DNA from: Desulfovibrio sp.
GTDB lineage: Bacteria > Desulfobacterota > Desulfovibrionia > Desulfovibrionales > Desulfovibrionaceae
Length of the DNA stretch: 8,444 bases
Direction: 5' to 3'
Assembly: GCA_014804905.1 (NCBI GenBank)
Contig: JAAUYX010000040.1
Coordinates: 29,932-38,375 of the forward strand
Both the position numbers and the translations under genes were made by a program. Every line of letters starts with the position of its first letter. Within the stretch, counting starts at the first letter, position 1. Positions 1 to 6,596 of the stretch are shown piece after piece. Below the pieces are notes generated by a model that had not been told where the DNA came from, ran no database searches, and was given only the letters and a program-made list of their open reading frames with translations.

Positions 1-869
1 GGGAGGTTTCCGAGCACCCCGGCCGAGGGCGCGCCGCCGAGCAGGGCCAAGCTGCGGATAAGCCCGTAGAGGCCCGCATTGATCATGGCCCCGGAAAGCA
101 GGGCCGACACATGGCTCGGCGCGGCCGGGTGCGCCTCGGGGAGCCACACATGCAAGGGCGCGATGCCCGCCTTGGCCCCGAAGCCGACCACGGCGAGCAC
201 GAAGAGCACGGAAAGCGTGCCCGGCCCGGCGTCGGCGAGCGGCGCGCAGGCGCCCAGCGTGAGGGCCGTTGTGCCCGTCACCTGCCAGAGCAGCACGAAG
301 AAGGCGATGAGGAACACCGCGCCGAGATGCGCGGCCACGAGATAGACCCAGGAGGCGTCGCGCACCTTGCTGTCGCCGTCGTTGAAATCAATGAGGAAGA
401 AAGGCGAAAGCGACATGATCTCCCACGCGAGCAGGAAGAAGATGGCGTCGCGGGCGCACATGACGCAGGCCATGCCGATGAGCAGGAGCAGGAAGAAAAA
501 CCAGTGCGCCGCCAGGTTGTGCTCGCCCGGCCGCACGGAGCGCAGGGCGATGCCCCCGGAAAGCGCGCAGACAAAGCCGAGCCCGAAAACCGGCAATAGG
601 AAGAAGGCGGAGAGCGCGTCGAGCGTCAGCACGAGCCTCCCCACCGGAAGCCCCCAGGGGAGTTCCACCGTGGCGCCGCCCGTGAGGAAGGCACTCACCG
701 CGCCCGCAAAACCGATGGCGCAGCCAAGCGCGGCCCCCCCGGCCCCCAGGGCGTTGACACGGCGGCTCCTGCGCGGCCGCGGCGGCCGGAAGGACGCGGC
801 CACGGCCGTCACCGCGAGCAGCAGGGCCGCGGCCACGAAAACGCAAAGGCTTGCGAGATAGCACTCCAT
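1..869 (-). CDS. HyfB/HycC-like proton-translocating membrane subunit, partial (N-terminal 289 residues)
   Basis: This gene reads open from ATG at 869 to the left edge, so the C-terminal part lies outside. The translation is a polytopic membrane protein of the NuoL/M/N-Mrp antiporter-like family, most like hydrogenase-4 component B or formate hydrogenlyase subunit 3. Hydrophobic segments fall near residues 5-26, 42-62, 84-106, 121-138, 141-160, 173-196, 217-236 and 254-280. The family signature GFGAKAGIAPLHVWLPEAHP starts at residue 229 and is followed by AAPSHVSALLSG; its lysine and histidines belong to the proton path in this family. Glu150 in the segment around LLAWEIMSLSP matches the conserved membrane glutamate. 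E. coli HyfB is about 670 residues, so roughly 380 are missing. Its expected role is coupling hydrogen, formate or CO oxidation/evolution to ion pumping in the cytoplasmic membrane. No strong ribosome site precedes ATG 869 (a weak GGGGTG lies upstream), but the N-terminus fits the family. The exact complex (Hyf, Ech-like or Coo-like) cannot be decided without the next genes. Confidence 0.85.
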   Translation of the reverse strand, partial: MECYLASLCVFVAAALLLAVTAVAASFRPPRPRRSRRVNALGAGGAALGCAIGFAGAVSAFLTGGATVELPWGLPVGRLVLTLDALSAFFLLPVFGLGFVCALSGGIALRSVRPGEHNLAAHWFFFLLLLIGMACVMCARDAIFFLLAWEIMSLSPFFLIDFNDGDSKVRDASWVYLVAAHLGAVFLIAFFVLLWQVTGTTALTLGACAPLADAGPGTLSVLFVLAVVGFGAKAGIAPLHVWLPEAHPAAPSHVSALLSGAMINAGLYGLIRSLALLGGAPSAGVLGNL

Positions 870-898
870 AAACTGCGCGCACCCCGAAGAAGCGCCCC

Positions 899-920
899 GG
901 CAGGCCCGGAAGGGGCCGCC
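899..920. other. Hairpin in the gap between the uxs and hyfB-like genes
   Basis: GGC-a-GGCCC (899-907) can pair with GGGCC-GCC (913-920) around a 5-nt loop, giving an 8-bp stem with one bulge. It lies in the 63-nt gap downstream of the decarboxylase and just before the HyfB-like start on the minus strand. There is no T-run after it, so it is not a canonical terminator. It may be a weak attenuator or an RNA-processing/stability element, or may simply reflect the high GC content. Confidence 0.3.
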
Positions 921-932
921 AGAACTCTCCGG

Positions 933-1889
933 CTAGATGAGGCCCTCCTTGAGGAGGCCGTCGAAATACGCGATGGTCTTTTCCAGTCCCGCCGCCAGCG
1001 GCGTCGTCGGCTCCCAGCCGAGCTCGCGCCGGGCGAGCGTGATGTCCGGGCGGCGCTTGGCCGGGTCGTCGGCGGGCAGGGGCTCGTGGACGATGCGCGA
1101 CTTGCTCCCGGTCATCTCCACCACCTTTTCCGCCAGCTCCAGGATGGTGAATTCGCCGGGATTGCCCATGTTCATGGGCCCGGTGAAATCCTCGCGCGAG
1201 GCCATGAAGCGCACCATGCAGTCGATGAGGTCGTCCACATAGCAGAAGGAGCGCGTCTGGCTGCCGTCGCCATAGATGGTGATGGGCTCGTCCTTGAGGG
1301 CCTGCACGATGAAGTTGGAGACCACGCGGCCGTCGTTGGGATGCATCTTCGGCCCGTAGGTATTGAAGATGCGCCCCACCTTGATGGGCAGGCCCCCCTG
1401 ACGCCAGTAGGCGAAAAAGAGCGCCTCGGCGCAGCGCTTGCCCTCGTCGTAGCAGGAGCGGATGCCGATGGGGTTGACATGCCCCCAGTAGGACTCGGGC
1501 TGCGGGTGCACCTCGGGGTCGCCGTAGACCTCGCTGGTCGAGGCCTGGTAGATGCGCGCGCGGACCCGCTTGGCGAGCCCGAGCATGTTGATGGCCCCGT
1601 GGACGCAGGTCTTGATGGTCTGCACCGGGTCATGCTGGTAGTGCACGGGCGAGGCCGGGCAGGCGAGGTTGTAAATCTCGTCCACCTCTATATAGAGGGG
1701 AAAGGTCACGTCATGGCGGATGAGCTCAAAGCGCTTGTTGTCCATGAGCTCTTCCACGTTGGAGCGCGCGCTGGAGAAAAAATTGTCCACGCAGATGACC
1801 TCGTCGCCCTCGTCCAGAAGCCGGGCGCAGAGGTGCGAGCCGAGAAAGCCGGAACCGCCGGTGACCAGGACCCGTTTGCGCAGGTGCAT
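933..1889 (-). CDS. uxs: UDP-glucuronate decarboxylase (UDP-xylose synthase), extended SDR family
   Basis: The 318-residue protein has the normal length for this enzyme, which oxidises UDP-glucuronate at C4 with bound NAD+, decarboxylates it and reduces the intermediate to UDP-xylose in the cytosol for surface glycans. The Rossmann motif TGGSGFLG is at residues 10-17, with the ribose-binding Asp35 in VICVDNFF. The decarboxylase signature STSEVYGDPEVHP (117-129) contains the catalytic Glu120. The YxxxK pair is Tyr147/Lys151 in SCYDEGKRCAE. The substrate-binding stretches YGDGSQTRSFCYVDD (206-220), MGNPGEFT (241-248) and DDPAKRRPDI (274-283) are all typical. The frame stays open upstream to 2018, but ATG 1889 has a strong ribosome site (GGGGAGG, 1894-1900) five bases away and begins just before the Rossmann strand. 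The product name is very secure within the decarboxylase/dTDP-glucose-dehydratase-like group. Why it precedes a hydrogenase-like gene is not apparent. Confidence 0.93.
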   Translation of the reverse strand: MHLRKRVLVTGGSGFLGSHLCARLLDEGDEVICVDNFFSSARSNVEELMDNKRFELIRHDVTFPLYIEVDEIYNLACPASPVHYQHDPVQTIKTCVHGAINMLGLAKRVRARIYQASTSEVYGDPEVHPQPESYWGHVNPIGIRSCYDEGKRCAEALFFAYWRQGGLPIKVGRIFNTYGPKMHPNDGRVVSNFIVQALKDEPITIYGDGSQTRSFCYVDDLIDCMVRFMASREDFTGPMNMGNPGEFTILELAEKVVEMTGSKSRIVHEPLPADDPAKRRPDITLARRELGWEPTTPLAAGLEKTIAYFDGLLKEGLI

Positions 1890-1902
1890 GACATCCTCCC
1901 CG

Positions 1903-1999
1903 CGCCCTTTGCGGCAATACCGCCGAAGCGCGCACCGCACTCTTACGCGCAAAGGGCGGGCATGGCAATGGCTTTCTTGCGCGCCCCGCGGCCCTTTGC
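1903..1999. repeat. Three copies of GCCCTTTGC in the divergent uxs/tatD promoter region
   Basis: GCCCTTTGC occurs at 1904-1912 (plus), 1949-1957 (minus, read as GCAAAGGGC) and 1991-1999 (plus). The first two belong to an 11-bp perfect inverted repeat, CGCCCTTTGCG (1903-1913) with CGCAAAGGGCG (1948-1958). The copy centres lie 45 and 42 bp apart, close to four helical turns. The third copy overlaps the extended -10 of the tatD promoter and the second lies in the uxs promoter spacer. This layout suggests binding sites for a regulator of the divergent pair, or an RNA hairpin in the uxs leader; no known regulator is recognised. Confidence 0.5.
1940..1968 (-). promoter_or_regulatory. Candidate sigma-70 promoter for uxs
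   Basis: On the minus strand TTGCCA (1963-1968; five of six matches to the -35 consensus) and TAAGAG (1940-1945; three of six matches to the -10 consensus) are separated by exactly 17 bp. A transcript would start near 1933 and give a leader of about 40 nt. The -10 element is poor, so this is a plausible assignment only. The element lies across the central copy of the GCCCTTTGC repeat. Confidence 0.4.
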
Positions 2000-2005
2000 T
2001 AGAAT
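1977..2005 (+). promoter_or_regulatory. Sigma-70 promoter with extended -10 for tatD
   Basis: TTGCGC (1977-1982), a 17-bp spacer and TAGAAT (2000-2005) preceded by TG at 1997-1998 make a good extended -10 promoter. Transcription would begin near 2012, which supports ATG 2049 as the tatD start and rules out the in-frame ATG at 2004. Confidence 0.6.
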
Positions 2006-2048
2006 GGCCGCGCCTCACCGCACCTCAGCCGGACAGCGACCTTTCAGC

Positions 2049-2897
2049 ATGGCACACAAGAAACCGCAGCGCATCGACCCCCTTACCGTCGCCCTGCCCT
2101 TGGGCGGCGTGGACAGCCACGCCCACCTGGACGGGGAGGAATTCGACCCGGACCGCGAGGCCGTGCTCGCCCGCGCCCGCGCCTGCGGGCTTTCCGGCGT
2201 GGGCAATGTCTTTCTTTCGCCCGAGGCCTTTCAGGAGCGCAAGGCGCTCTTTGCGGACCATCCCGAAGTCTTTTTCCTCCTCGGCATCCACCCCTGCGAC
2301 GGCGAAAAGTGCACGCCCGCCTGCCTCGAGAGCATCGCGGCCGCCTTCGCCTCGGAGCCGCGCCTGCGCGCCGTGGGCGAGATCGGCCTTGACTTTCATT
2401 GGGACGACTGCCCACGCGAATTGCAAATGGCGGCTTTCGCGGCCCAGCTCGACATGGCGCGCGCCCTGGCGAAGCCCGTGGTGCTCCACTGCCGCGAGGC
2501 CGAGGCGGAATGTCTCAGCATCCTCGAGGCGCGGGGCTTTGCGGGCTATCCCCTGCTCTGGCACTGCTTCGGCGGCGGTCCGGGCCTTGCGCGGCGCATT
2601 ATCGCCAATGGCTGGCACCTTTCCGTGCCGGGGCCCGTTACCTATCCGGCCAACTCGGCCCTGCGCGAGGCCGTGGCCATCATCCCCGATGACCGCCTCC
2701 TGCTGGAGACGGACGCGCCCTATCTCTCGCCCGTGCCCTGGCGGGGCACGCGCAACGAACCCGCCTATACCGTCTTTACGGCGCGGGCCGTGGCCGAGGC
2801 GCGGGGTGTCGAGCCCGCCGGGCTCTGGCGGACATGCGGCCGCAACGCGCGCCGCTTTTTCGGGCTTGAGGCCGGGGCGGAAAGCTCGCTTTCCTGA
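2049..2897 (+). CDS. tatD: TatD family metal-dependent hydrolase (3'-5' DNase)
   Basis: The 282-residue protein is a TIM-barrel amidohydrolase-fold nuclease of the TatD/YcfH/YabD group, cytosolic, with two divalent metals. All expected ligands are visible: His24 and His26 in VDSHAHLD, Glu111 in VGEIGLDFHW, His147 in PVVLHCREAE, His172 in LLWHCFGGG, and Asp222 in LLETDAPYLSPVPWRG. The family tail NEPAYT (236-241) is followed by the helix ending NARRFFGL. Length is slightly above the usual 255-265 because of a short N-terminal extension (residues 1-19) and a short C-terminal tail. The frame is open far upstream across uxs, but the promoter at 1977-2005 and the family start argue for ATG 2049; the ribosome site there is poor. 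Characterised relatives degrade DNA in repair and quality control; the substrate in this organism is inferred. It is transcribed alone, with an AT-rich spacer downstream. Confidence 0.92.
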   Translation: MAHKKPQRIDPLTVALPLGGVDSHAHLDGEEFDPDREAVLARARACGLSGVGNVFLSPEAFQERKALFADHPEVFFLLGIHPCDGEKCTPACLESIAAAFASEPRLRAVGEIGLDFHWDDCPRELQMAAFAAQLDMARALAKPVVLHCREAEAECLSILEARGFAGYPLLWHCFGGGPGLARRIIANGWHLSVPGPVTYPANSALREAVAIIPDDRLLLETDAPYLSPVPWRGTRNEPAYTVFTARAVAEARGVEPAGLWRTCGRNARRFFGLEAGAESSLS

Positions 2898-2974
2898 AGG
2901 CTTTGTTATACTTTTGAGTTGGTGGTGCGCCTGTGCTGCATCTGTAACGCCGAAATTATCCGTCAAAAACAGCC

Positions 2975-3082
2975 TTTTCGGCGCTGGCTGCGTCAGAGAA
3001 AAATTTCCTCGGTCGAGTACTTAAGTACACTCCCTTCGGAAATTTTTATCTTCCTTGCCAGCGCCGAAAAATCTTATTTTTT
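2975..3082. repeat. Large imperfect inverted repeat with terminal T-run; possible bidirectional terminator or dispersed repeat
   Basis: The outer arms TTTTCGGCGCTGGC (2975-2988) and GCCAGCGCCGAAAA (3057-3070) are a perfect 14-bp pair. Nested inside are AAAAATTTCC (2999-3008) with GGAAATTTTT (3038-3047), a perfect 10-bp pair, and at the centre the 12-bp palindrome GTACTTAAGTAC (3017-3028). The whole can fold as a long cruciform or hairpin of about 96 nt. TTTTTT follows at 3077-3082. On the opposite strand the left arm is followed by TTTTTG (read from 2965-2969), so the element could terminate transcription in both directions, including that from tatD. It is AT-richer than its neighbours. The elaborate nesting is more than a simple terminator needs and resembles a dispersed intergenic element; copy number cannot be judged here. 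Confidence 0.7.
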
Positions 3083-3104
3083 AGGATTCTTCCGGCACTA
3101 GCAC

Positions 3105-3129
3105 CCGTCTTCCGCTTCGCTCCAGACGG
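3105..3129. repeat. Small hairpin upstream of the NADAR gene
   Basis: CCGTCT (3105-3110) pairs with AGACGG (3124-3129) around a 13-nt pyrimidine-rich loop. A T-run (3140-3145) begins about ten bases after the stem, which is too far for a canonical terminator. It may belong to the same inserted or repeated block as the larger inverted repeat just upstream. Confidence 0.35.
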
Positions 3130-3194
3130 AATTAAGGAATTTTTTCAACTACCTGGTGTGATTTAATCGTGCCAAAATTTCAAGGAGGCTCCGC

Positions 3195-3944
3195 ATGGCA
3201 ACGCGCCCCGTCTTTTTCGTGACCACGCCCGGCGAGAACTGGGTGCGCGTGGAGGAAGTGAGCTTCCAGTGGTTTCCCGGCATGTCGCTGGCGCAGAAGC
3301 GGCGCTCCATCGACGCCATGCAGGCCGCGGCGCACACGCTCGCGCCCAAGGCCAGCCTGCTGGAAATCTCCACCAAGTCCGCGGAGGCGGACGGCCGCGC
3401 CCTGAGCGGCTTCGAGCTCTGCCTGGAGGCGCGCGGCAAGCGTATGGCCGTGGAATCGCTCTTCCAGGGCAGCAAGCTCTGCCGCGTGAATAACGGCGTC
3501 GCGGGGCCCTATCAGGAGCTCTATGCCGAGGACACCGTGCTCGCCAAGCGCGACCCGCGCCTCGCCAGGTGCCACCTCGCGGGCTTCCGGCTTTTTGACG
3601 AGGACTGGCCGCTCACCCCGTGGCCGCCCCAGCCCGGCCAGAAGGACGCGCTGCCCCCGAGCGCCTTCTATGACTACCTCTATTTCCGGGCGCTCCTCCA
3701 GCAGCCGGAGCTCGCGGCCAAGGCCTGTGCCTTCGACGGCTTCACGGACCTTGAGTTCACGCCCGGCAAGTCCGACAACTGCCAGGCCTTTTCCGCCGCG
3801 CTCTTTGTGGCGCTGACGAAGGCGACCAGGGCGGACGCGCATATCCCGGCCCCGGCGGCGCTCGCCGCTTCCGCCGCCGCGTTCCGCGAGGGCGCGGCGC
3901 GCCTCGGCCTCTATGCCGCGGCCACGGCCCTCTGGCCCCGCTGA
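3195..3944 (+). CDS. NADAR-domain protein of the DarT1-associated antitoxin family (orphan)
   Basis: The 249-residue protein resembles the DarT1-associated NADAR antitoxins. In that family the N-terminal module is followed by a NADAR domain that removes ADP-ribose from guanosine bases modified by the toxin DarT1. The N-terminal block has the typical RPVF (4-7), FQWFPGMSLAQK (24-35) and LLEISTKS (55-62) with GRALSGFEL (67-75). The NADAR signature is VESLFQGSK (86-94), equivalent to the E-x-x-x-Q-x-x-K motif of YbiA-type NADAR proteins (Glu87, Gln91, Lys94). AKRDPRL (117-123), FYDYLYFRAL (158-167) and GFTDLEFTPGKSDNCQA (182-198) then follow. Residues 210-249 are an alanine-rich tail of unclear meaning. 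ATG 3195 has an excellent ribosome site (AAGGAGG, 3182-3188) six bases away. No darT1-sized frame lies beside it: upstream are 297 non-coding bases, and 23 nt downstream lies a lipoate ligase. The family call comes from remembered sequence similarity and is fairly secure; its role without a toxin is inference. Confidence 0.8.
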   Translation: MATRPVFFVTTPGENWVRVEEVSFQWFPGMSLAQKRRSIDAMQAAAHTLAPKASLLEISTKSAEADGRALSGFELCLEARGKRMAVESLFQGSKLCRVNNGVAGPYQELYAEDTVLAKRDPRLARCHLAGFRLFDEDWPLTPWPPQPGQKDALPPSAFYDYLYFRALLQQPELAAKACAFDGFTDLEFTPGKSDNCQAFSAALFVALTKATRADAHIPAPAALAASAAAFREGAARLGLYAAATALWPR

Positions 3945-3967
3945 TCCCGCACCGGACAGGGAAATCC

Positions 3968-4966
3968 ATGCCCCCCCGCCATCTTGTGCTGCCCCTCGGG
4001 GACGCGGCGCGCAATCTCGCCACCGAGGAAGTGCTCTTCCGCACGCTCGCGCCCGGCCATCCCGGCCTCTTCCTCCTCTGGCGCAACGAGCCCGCTGTCA
4101 TCGTGGGGCGTCACCAGTGCGTCGCGGACGAGGTGGACCTGGCGACCGCCGGGCGTGAGGGCATCCCCGTCATCCGCCGCATCACCGGGGGCGGGGCCGT
4201 ATTTCACGATGCGGGCACGCTCTGCTTTTCGTGGATAGTGAATGATACCGGCATGGGGCCGGCCTTTGCCCCCCTACTCGGCCAGGTGGCGCGGGCCCTG
4301 GCCGACGTGGGCGTCGACGCGCGGCTCACGGGCCGCAACGACCTCGAGGCCGGGGGCATGAAGATTTCGGGCAGCGCGCAGTTCCGCTCCGGCGGGCGGC
4401 TGCTCGTGCATGGCACTTTGCTCGTGCAGACGGACCTTGAGCGCATGGGGCGCCTGCTCACCCCCGGCGCCGCCAAGCGACGCGCCCACGGCGTCGCCTC
4501 GGTACGCGGCCGGGTGGGCAATGCGGCAGACCAGTGGGCACCGGGGAGCCACCGGGAAAGCCTGCAGGCCGCCCTTCTGGCCCGTTGTGCGCCGGAAGCG
4601 GAGCCGCCGGACGCGGCCCTGGCGCATATGGCCGAACTCCTGGCCGCACGCAAGTACCGCTCGCCGGACTGGAACATGGACGCAACCACCGCGGCCACGC
4701 GCACGCACGCGGAGCGCTTCCCCTGGGGCGGCGTGGAACTGCGCCTCACGGTTCGGGAGGGCCGCATCCGCGATTGCCGCATCAGCGGAGATTTTTTCAG
4801 CGATGACGGCGTGGAGGCGCTCGAGCAGCGGCTCGAAGGCTCCCCGCTGGACGCCGGGGCCGTGCGCCGGGCGCTGGAGGGCCTTGCGTGGGGGCGCATC
4901 TTCCTCGGCTGCGAGGCGGAAGCGATGCGCGACTTTTTCGTCAGCGCCGTCCGGGGCCTGCCATGA
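3968..4966 (+). CDS. lplA: Lipoate-protein ligase A
   Basis: The 332-residue protein is close to E. coli LplA in length (about 338). It activates lipoate with ATP to lipoyl-AMP and transfers it to the lysine of lipoyl domains such as GcvH or 2-oxoacid dehydrogenase E2, in the cytosol. The catalytic domain has NLATEE (16-21), WRNEPAVIVGRHQ (38-50), RRITGGGAVFHD (70-81) for the lipoyl-adenylate loop, GRNDLEAGGMKISGSAQ (122-138) with the expected catalytic Lys132, and HGTLL (148-152). GAAKRRAHGVASVRGRV (167-183) matches the adenylate-binding loop region. Residues about 255-332 form the small C-terminal domain (WGGVELRLTVREGRIRD onward), so this is the two-domain, self-sufficient type. It starts 23 nt after the NADAR gene with a weak AGGG ribosome site, and its stop overlaps the next start (ATGA). 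The three genes therefore probably share a transcript. Its lipoyl substrate protein is not in the window. Confidence 0.9.
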   Translation: MPPRHLVLPLGDAARNLATEEVLFRTLAPGHPGLFLLWRNEPAVIVGRHQCVADEVDLATAGREGIPVIRRITGGGAVFHDAGTLCFSWIVNDTGMGPAFAPLLGQVARALADVGVDARLTGRNDLEAGGMKISGSAQFRSGGRLLVHGTLLVQTDLERMGRLLTPGAAKRRAHGVASVRGRVGNAADQWAPGSHRESLQAALLARCAPEAEPPDAALAHMAELLAARKYRSPDWNMDATTAATRTHAERFPWGGVELRLTVREGRIRDCRISGDFFSDDGVEALEQRLEGSPLDAGAVRRALEGLAWGRIFLGCEAEAMRDFFVSAVRGLP

Positions 4967-6492
4967 GCGCCCCTGCCCGGAAACAGCTGTCGGACTTTGC
5001 CGGGCGGCCGCTCACCCTCGCGGATGCGGCTTCCGCCTGGGAGCTGCTTCATCCGGGCGGAGAGGGGCGCGACGTGCTCCTCCTCGGGCTCGGCCCCGGC
5101 GACCCGCAAAAGCTCCCCTTTGTGCGCGCGGCGCTGGAACGCGGCGGCACGATTTTCTGGGTCGAGGAACCGCGCACCCTGCGCCTGCTGCATCCCGCGG
5201 GCATGGAGGCCCCCGGCTGGCGCGAGCTCACGCCCCCGGAGGCCGCCAGTCTTTCCGGGGCCAACACCTATCTTTATCGCCCCGGTCTTCGCGTTGCCCC
5301 GGATTTCTGGGGGCCGCTCGCGGGCCGCATCGAAGCCCGTAACCTCGCCTCCGCGCCCGTGCCCGGCCGTCCTCCCCTGGTCTGGCTGCCGGGGGACGAA
5401 AGCCGGCTCCTGCACCGGGAATTGCGGCAAGCGCTCACGGAAGCGGGTTTTTCCCCGGTATGCGGCGCCGCGCCCCGGGACGCGGCCGGGCTGTCCGCTG
5501 CCTGGGGTGGCCGCGTGCCCGCGTTCGCCCTGTCGGTGAACATGCGCGGGCTGGATGCGGACGGCCGCGTCTTCCACGCCTGCCGGGCGCTCGGCGTGCC
5601 CGTGGCGCTGTGGTTCGTGGACAATCCCTGGCATGTGCTTTCCGCCGCGCGCCTCCCGTGGTGGCAGGAGGCGCAGCTTTTCGTCACGGACGCGAGCTTC
5701 ATTGACGGTCTTCGCGCCGCCGGGGCGGAGCACATCCATCCCCTGCCGCTGGCCGTGGCCCCGCATATGTGGCGGCCGCTCCCGGATGCGGCCGAGGCCG
5801 GGCGCCTTGCGCAGCTTGCGCCGCGCTTCGTGGGCCGGGCGGCCTTTCCCGACCGGGAACGCTTTTTTGCCGCCGCGCGCGTGCCCGGGGACCTCCTGGC
5901 CCGCGCCCTCGCCCTGACGGACGAAAACGCCGAACCGGCCCGGGAGGCCCATTTCCACTGGTGGGTGGAACGCCTCCGCGTGCGCCCCTGGCCCGGCCAT
6001 GAGGTACGCGGGGCGGGCCTTGGCGCGGAACGCTGCGCCCAGGCCAACCGAGCCCGCTGGATAGCCGGGGGCCTGCCGCTGGGCCTGCGCGTCACCGGGG
6101 ACAATCTCTGGCGCGAGCTCGTGCCCGGCTGCGAGCCCGAATCCCCGGTGGACTATTACGGGAGCCTCCCCGAGCTCTACCGCGAGGCCTCCGCCGTGCT
6201 CAATGTCACGAGCCTGCTCATCCCGCAAAGCCTGAGCCAGCGCCATTTCGACGTCTGGGCGGCCGGGGGCCTGCTCCTCAGCGACGCCACCCGTGGCCTC
6301 GACATCTTCCCCGCCGAGCTCACGCGGCCCATCACGCTCACTTCCCGCGAGGGATTCGGCCCCAGGCTCGCGGAGCTCACCGCAAACCCGCAGGGCGCGC
6401 GGGATTTGCGCGAGGCCTGGCGCGAGCATCTGCGCGCCGCACACACCTACGGCCACCGGCTTGCCTTTATCCGCGAAAAAATCGGCGTCTGA
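4963..6492 (+). CDS. CgeB/DUF3880-like glycosyltransferase family protein
   Basis: The 509-residue protein looks like the two-part glycosyltransferases annotated as CgeB or DUF3880 plus Glyco_trans_1_2. Residues 36-48 (RDVLLLGLGPGDP) form a nucleotide-fold-like first strand and glycine loop. Residues 185-226 (VPAFALSVNMRGLDADGRVF, then WFVDNPWHVLS) match the conserved DUF3880 block with its WFVDNP. FVTDASFIDGL (240-250) and the segment ending PLAVAPHMWRP (262-272) follow as in GT-B enzymes. The C-terminal domain includes VDYYGSLPELYREASAVLNV (396-415) and SQRHFDVWAAGGLLLSD (425-441), the usual donor-binding region. No signal peptide or membrane segment is seen. The ATG overlaps the lplA stop as ATGA, implying translational coupling. 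Acceptor and sugar are unknown; surface glycans or glycoproteins are likely for the family. An internal span (residues 275-345) is poorly conserved in my reading and may be lineage-specific. Confidence 0.75.
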   Translation: MSAPARKQLSDFAGRPLTLADAASAWELLHPGGEGRDVLLLGLGPGDPQKLPFVRAALERGGTIFWVEEPRTLRLLHPAGMEAPGWRELTPPEAASLSGANTYLYRPGLRVAPDFWGPLAGRIEARNLASAPVPGRPPLVWLPGDESRLLHRELRQALTEAGFSPVCGAAPRDAAGLSAAWGGRVPAFALSVNMRGLDADGRVFHACRALGVPVALWFVDNPWHVLSAARLPWWQEAQLFVTDASFIDGLRAAGAEHIHPLPLAVAPHMWRPLPDAAEAGRLAQLAPRFVGRAAFPDRERFFAAARVPGDLLARALALTDENAEPAREAHFHWWVERLRVRPWPGHEVRGAGLGAERCAQANRARWIAGGLPLGLRVTGDNLWRELVPGCEPESPVDYYGSLPELYREASAVLNVTSLLIPQSLSQRHFDVWAAGGLLLSDATRGLDIFPAELTRPITLTSREGFGPRLAELTANPQGARDLREAWREHLRAAHTYGHRLAFIREKIGV

Positions 6493-6575
6493 GCCCGTGC
6501 TGCCCCCACGCCCGCATCGCCGCGCGCCTCGGTCCTTTCCGGCATTCCCTCCTCAAAATTTCCCCCGCTTGAGCC

Positions 6576-6589
6576 CGCGCTTAAGCGCG
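6576..6589. repeat. Perfect palindrome between the glycosyltransferase gene and sat promoter
   Basis: CGCGCTTAAGCGCG is a perfect 14-bp palindrome. It is bracketed by CTTGA (6568-6572) and TCAAG (6598-6602), which can extend the fold. AAAAGTTTT follows, but no pure T-run, so it would be a weak terminator for the upstream operon at best. It could also be a protein-binding dyad just upstream of the sat promoter. Confidence 0.4.
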
Positions 6590-6596
6590 AAAAGTT

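Noticed and set aside
388..882. 164-codon frames on both strands over the left end
   Set aside because: They overlap the HyfB-like gene in other frames. Only the edge-crossing frame from 869 gives a membrane protein with family signatures.
1890..2018. Upstream extension of the uxs frame
   Set aside because: The extra 43 residues are not part of the family, overlap promoter elements, and ATG 1889 has a strong ribosome site.
1086..2048. Long plus-strand open extension upstream of tatD
   Set aside because: It lies antisense to the clearly real uxs gene, its translation resembles no family, and the tatD promoter at 1977-2005 would start transcription after it.
2898..3194. A hidden DarT1 toxin gene before the NADAR gene
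   Set aside because: The space is under 300 bases and AT-rich, filled by inverted repeats, with no frame long enough for a toxin of about 200 residues.
4204..6456. 750-codon minus-strand open frame
   Set aside because: It is antisense to the lipoate ligase and glycosyltransferase genes. Its low-complexity Arg/Gly/Ala composition is what high-GC codon bias produces on the opposite strand.
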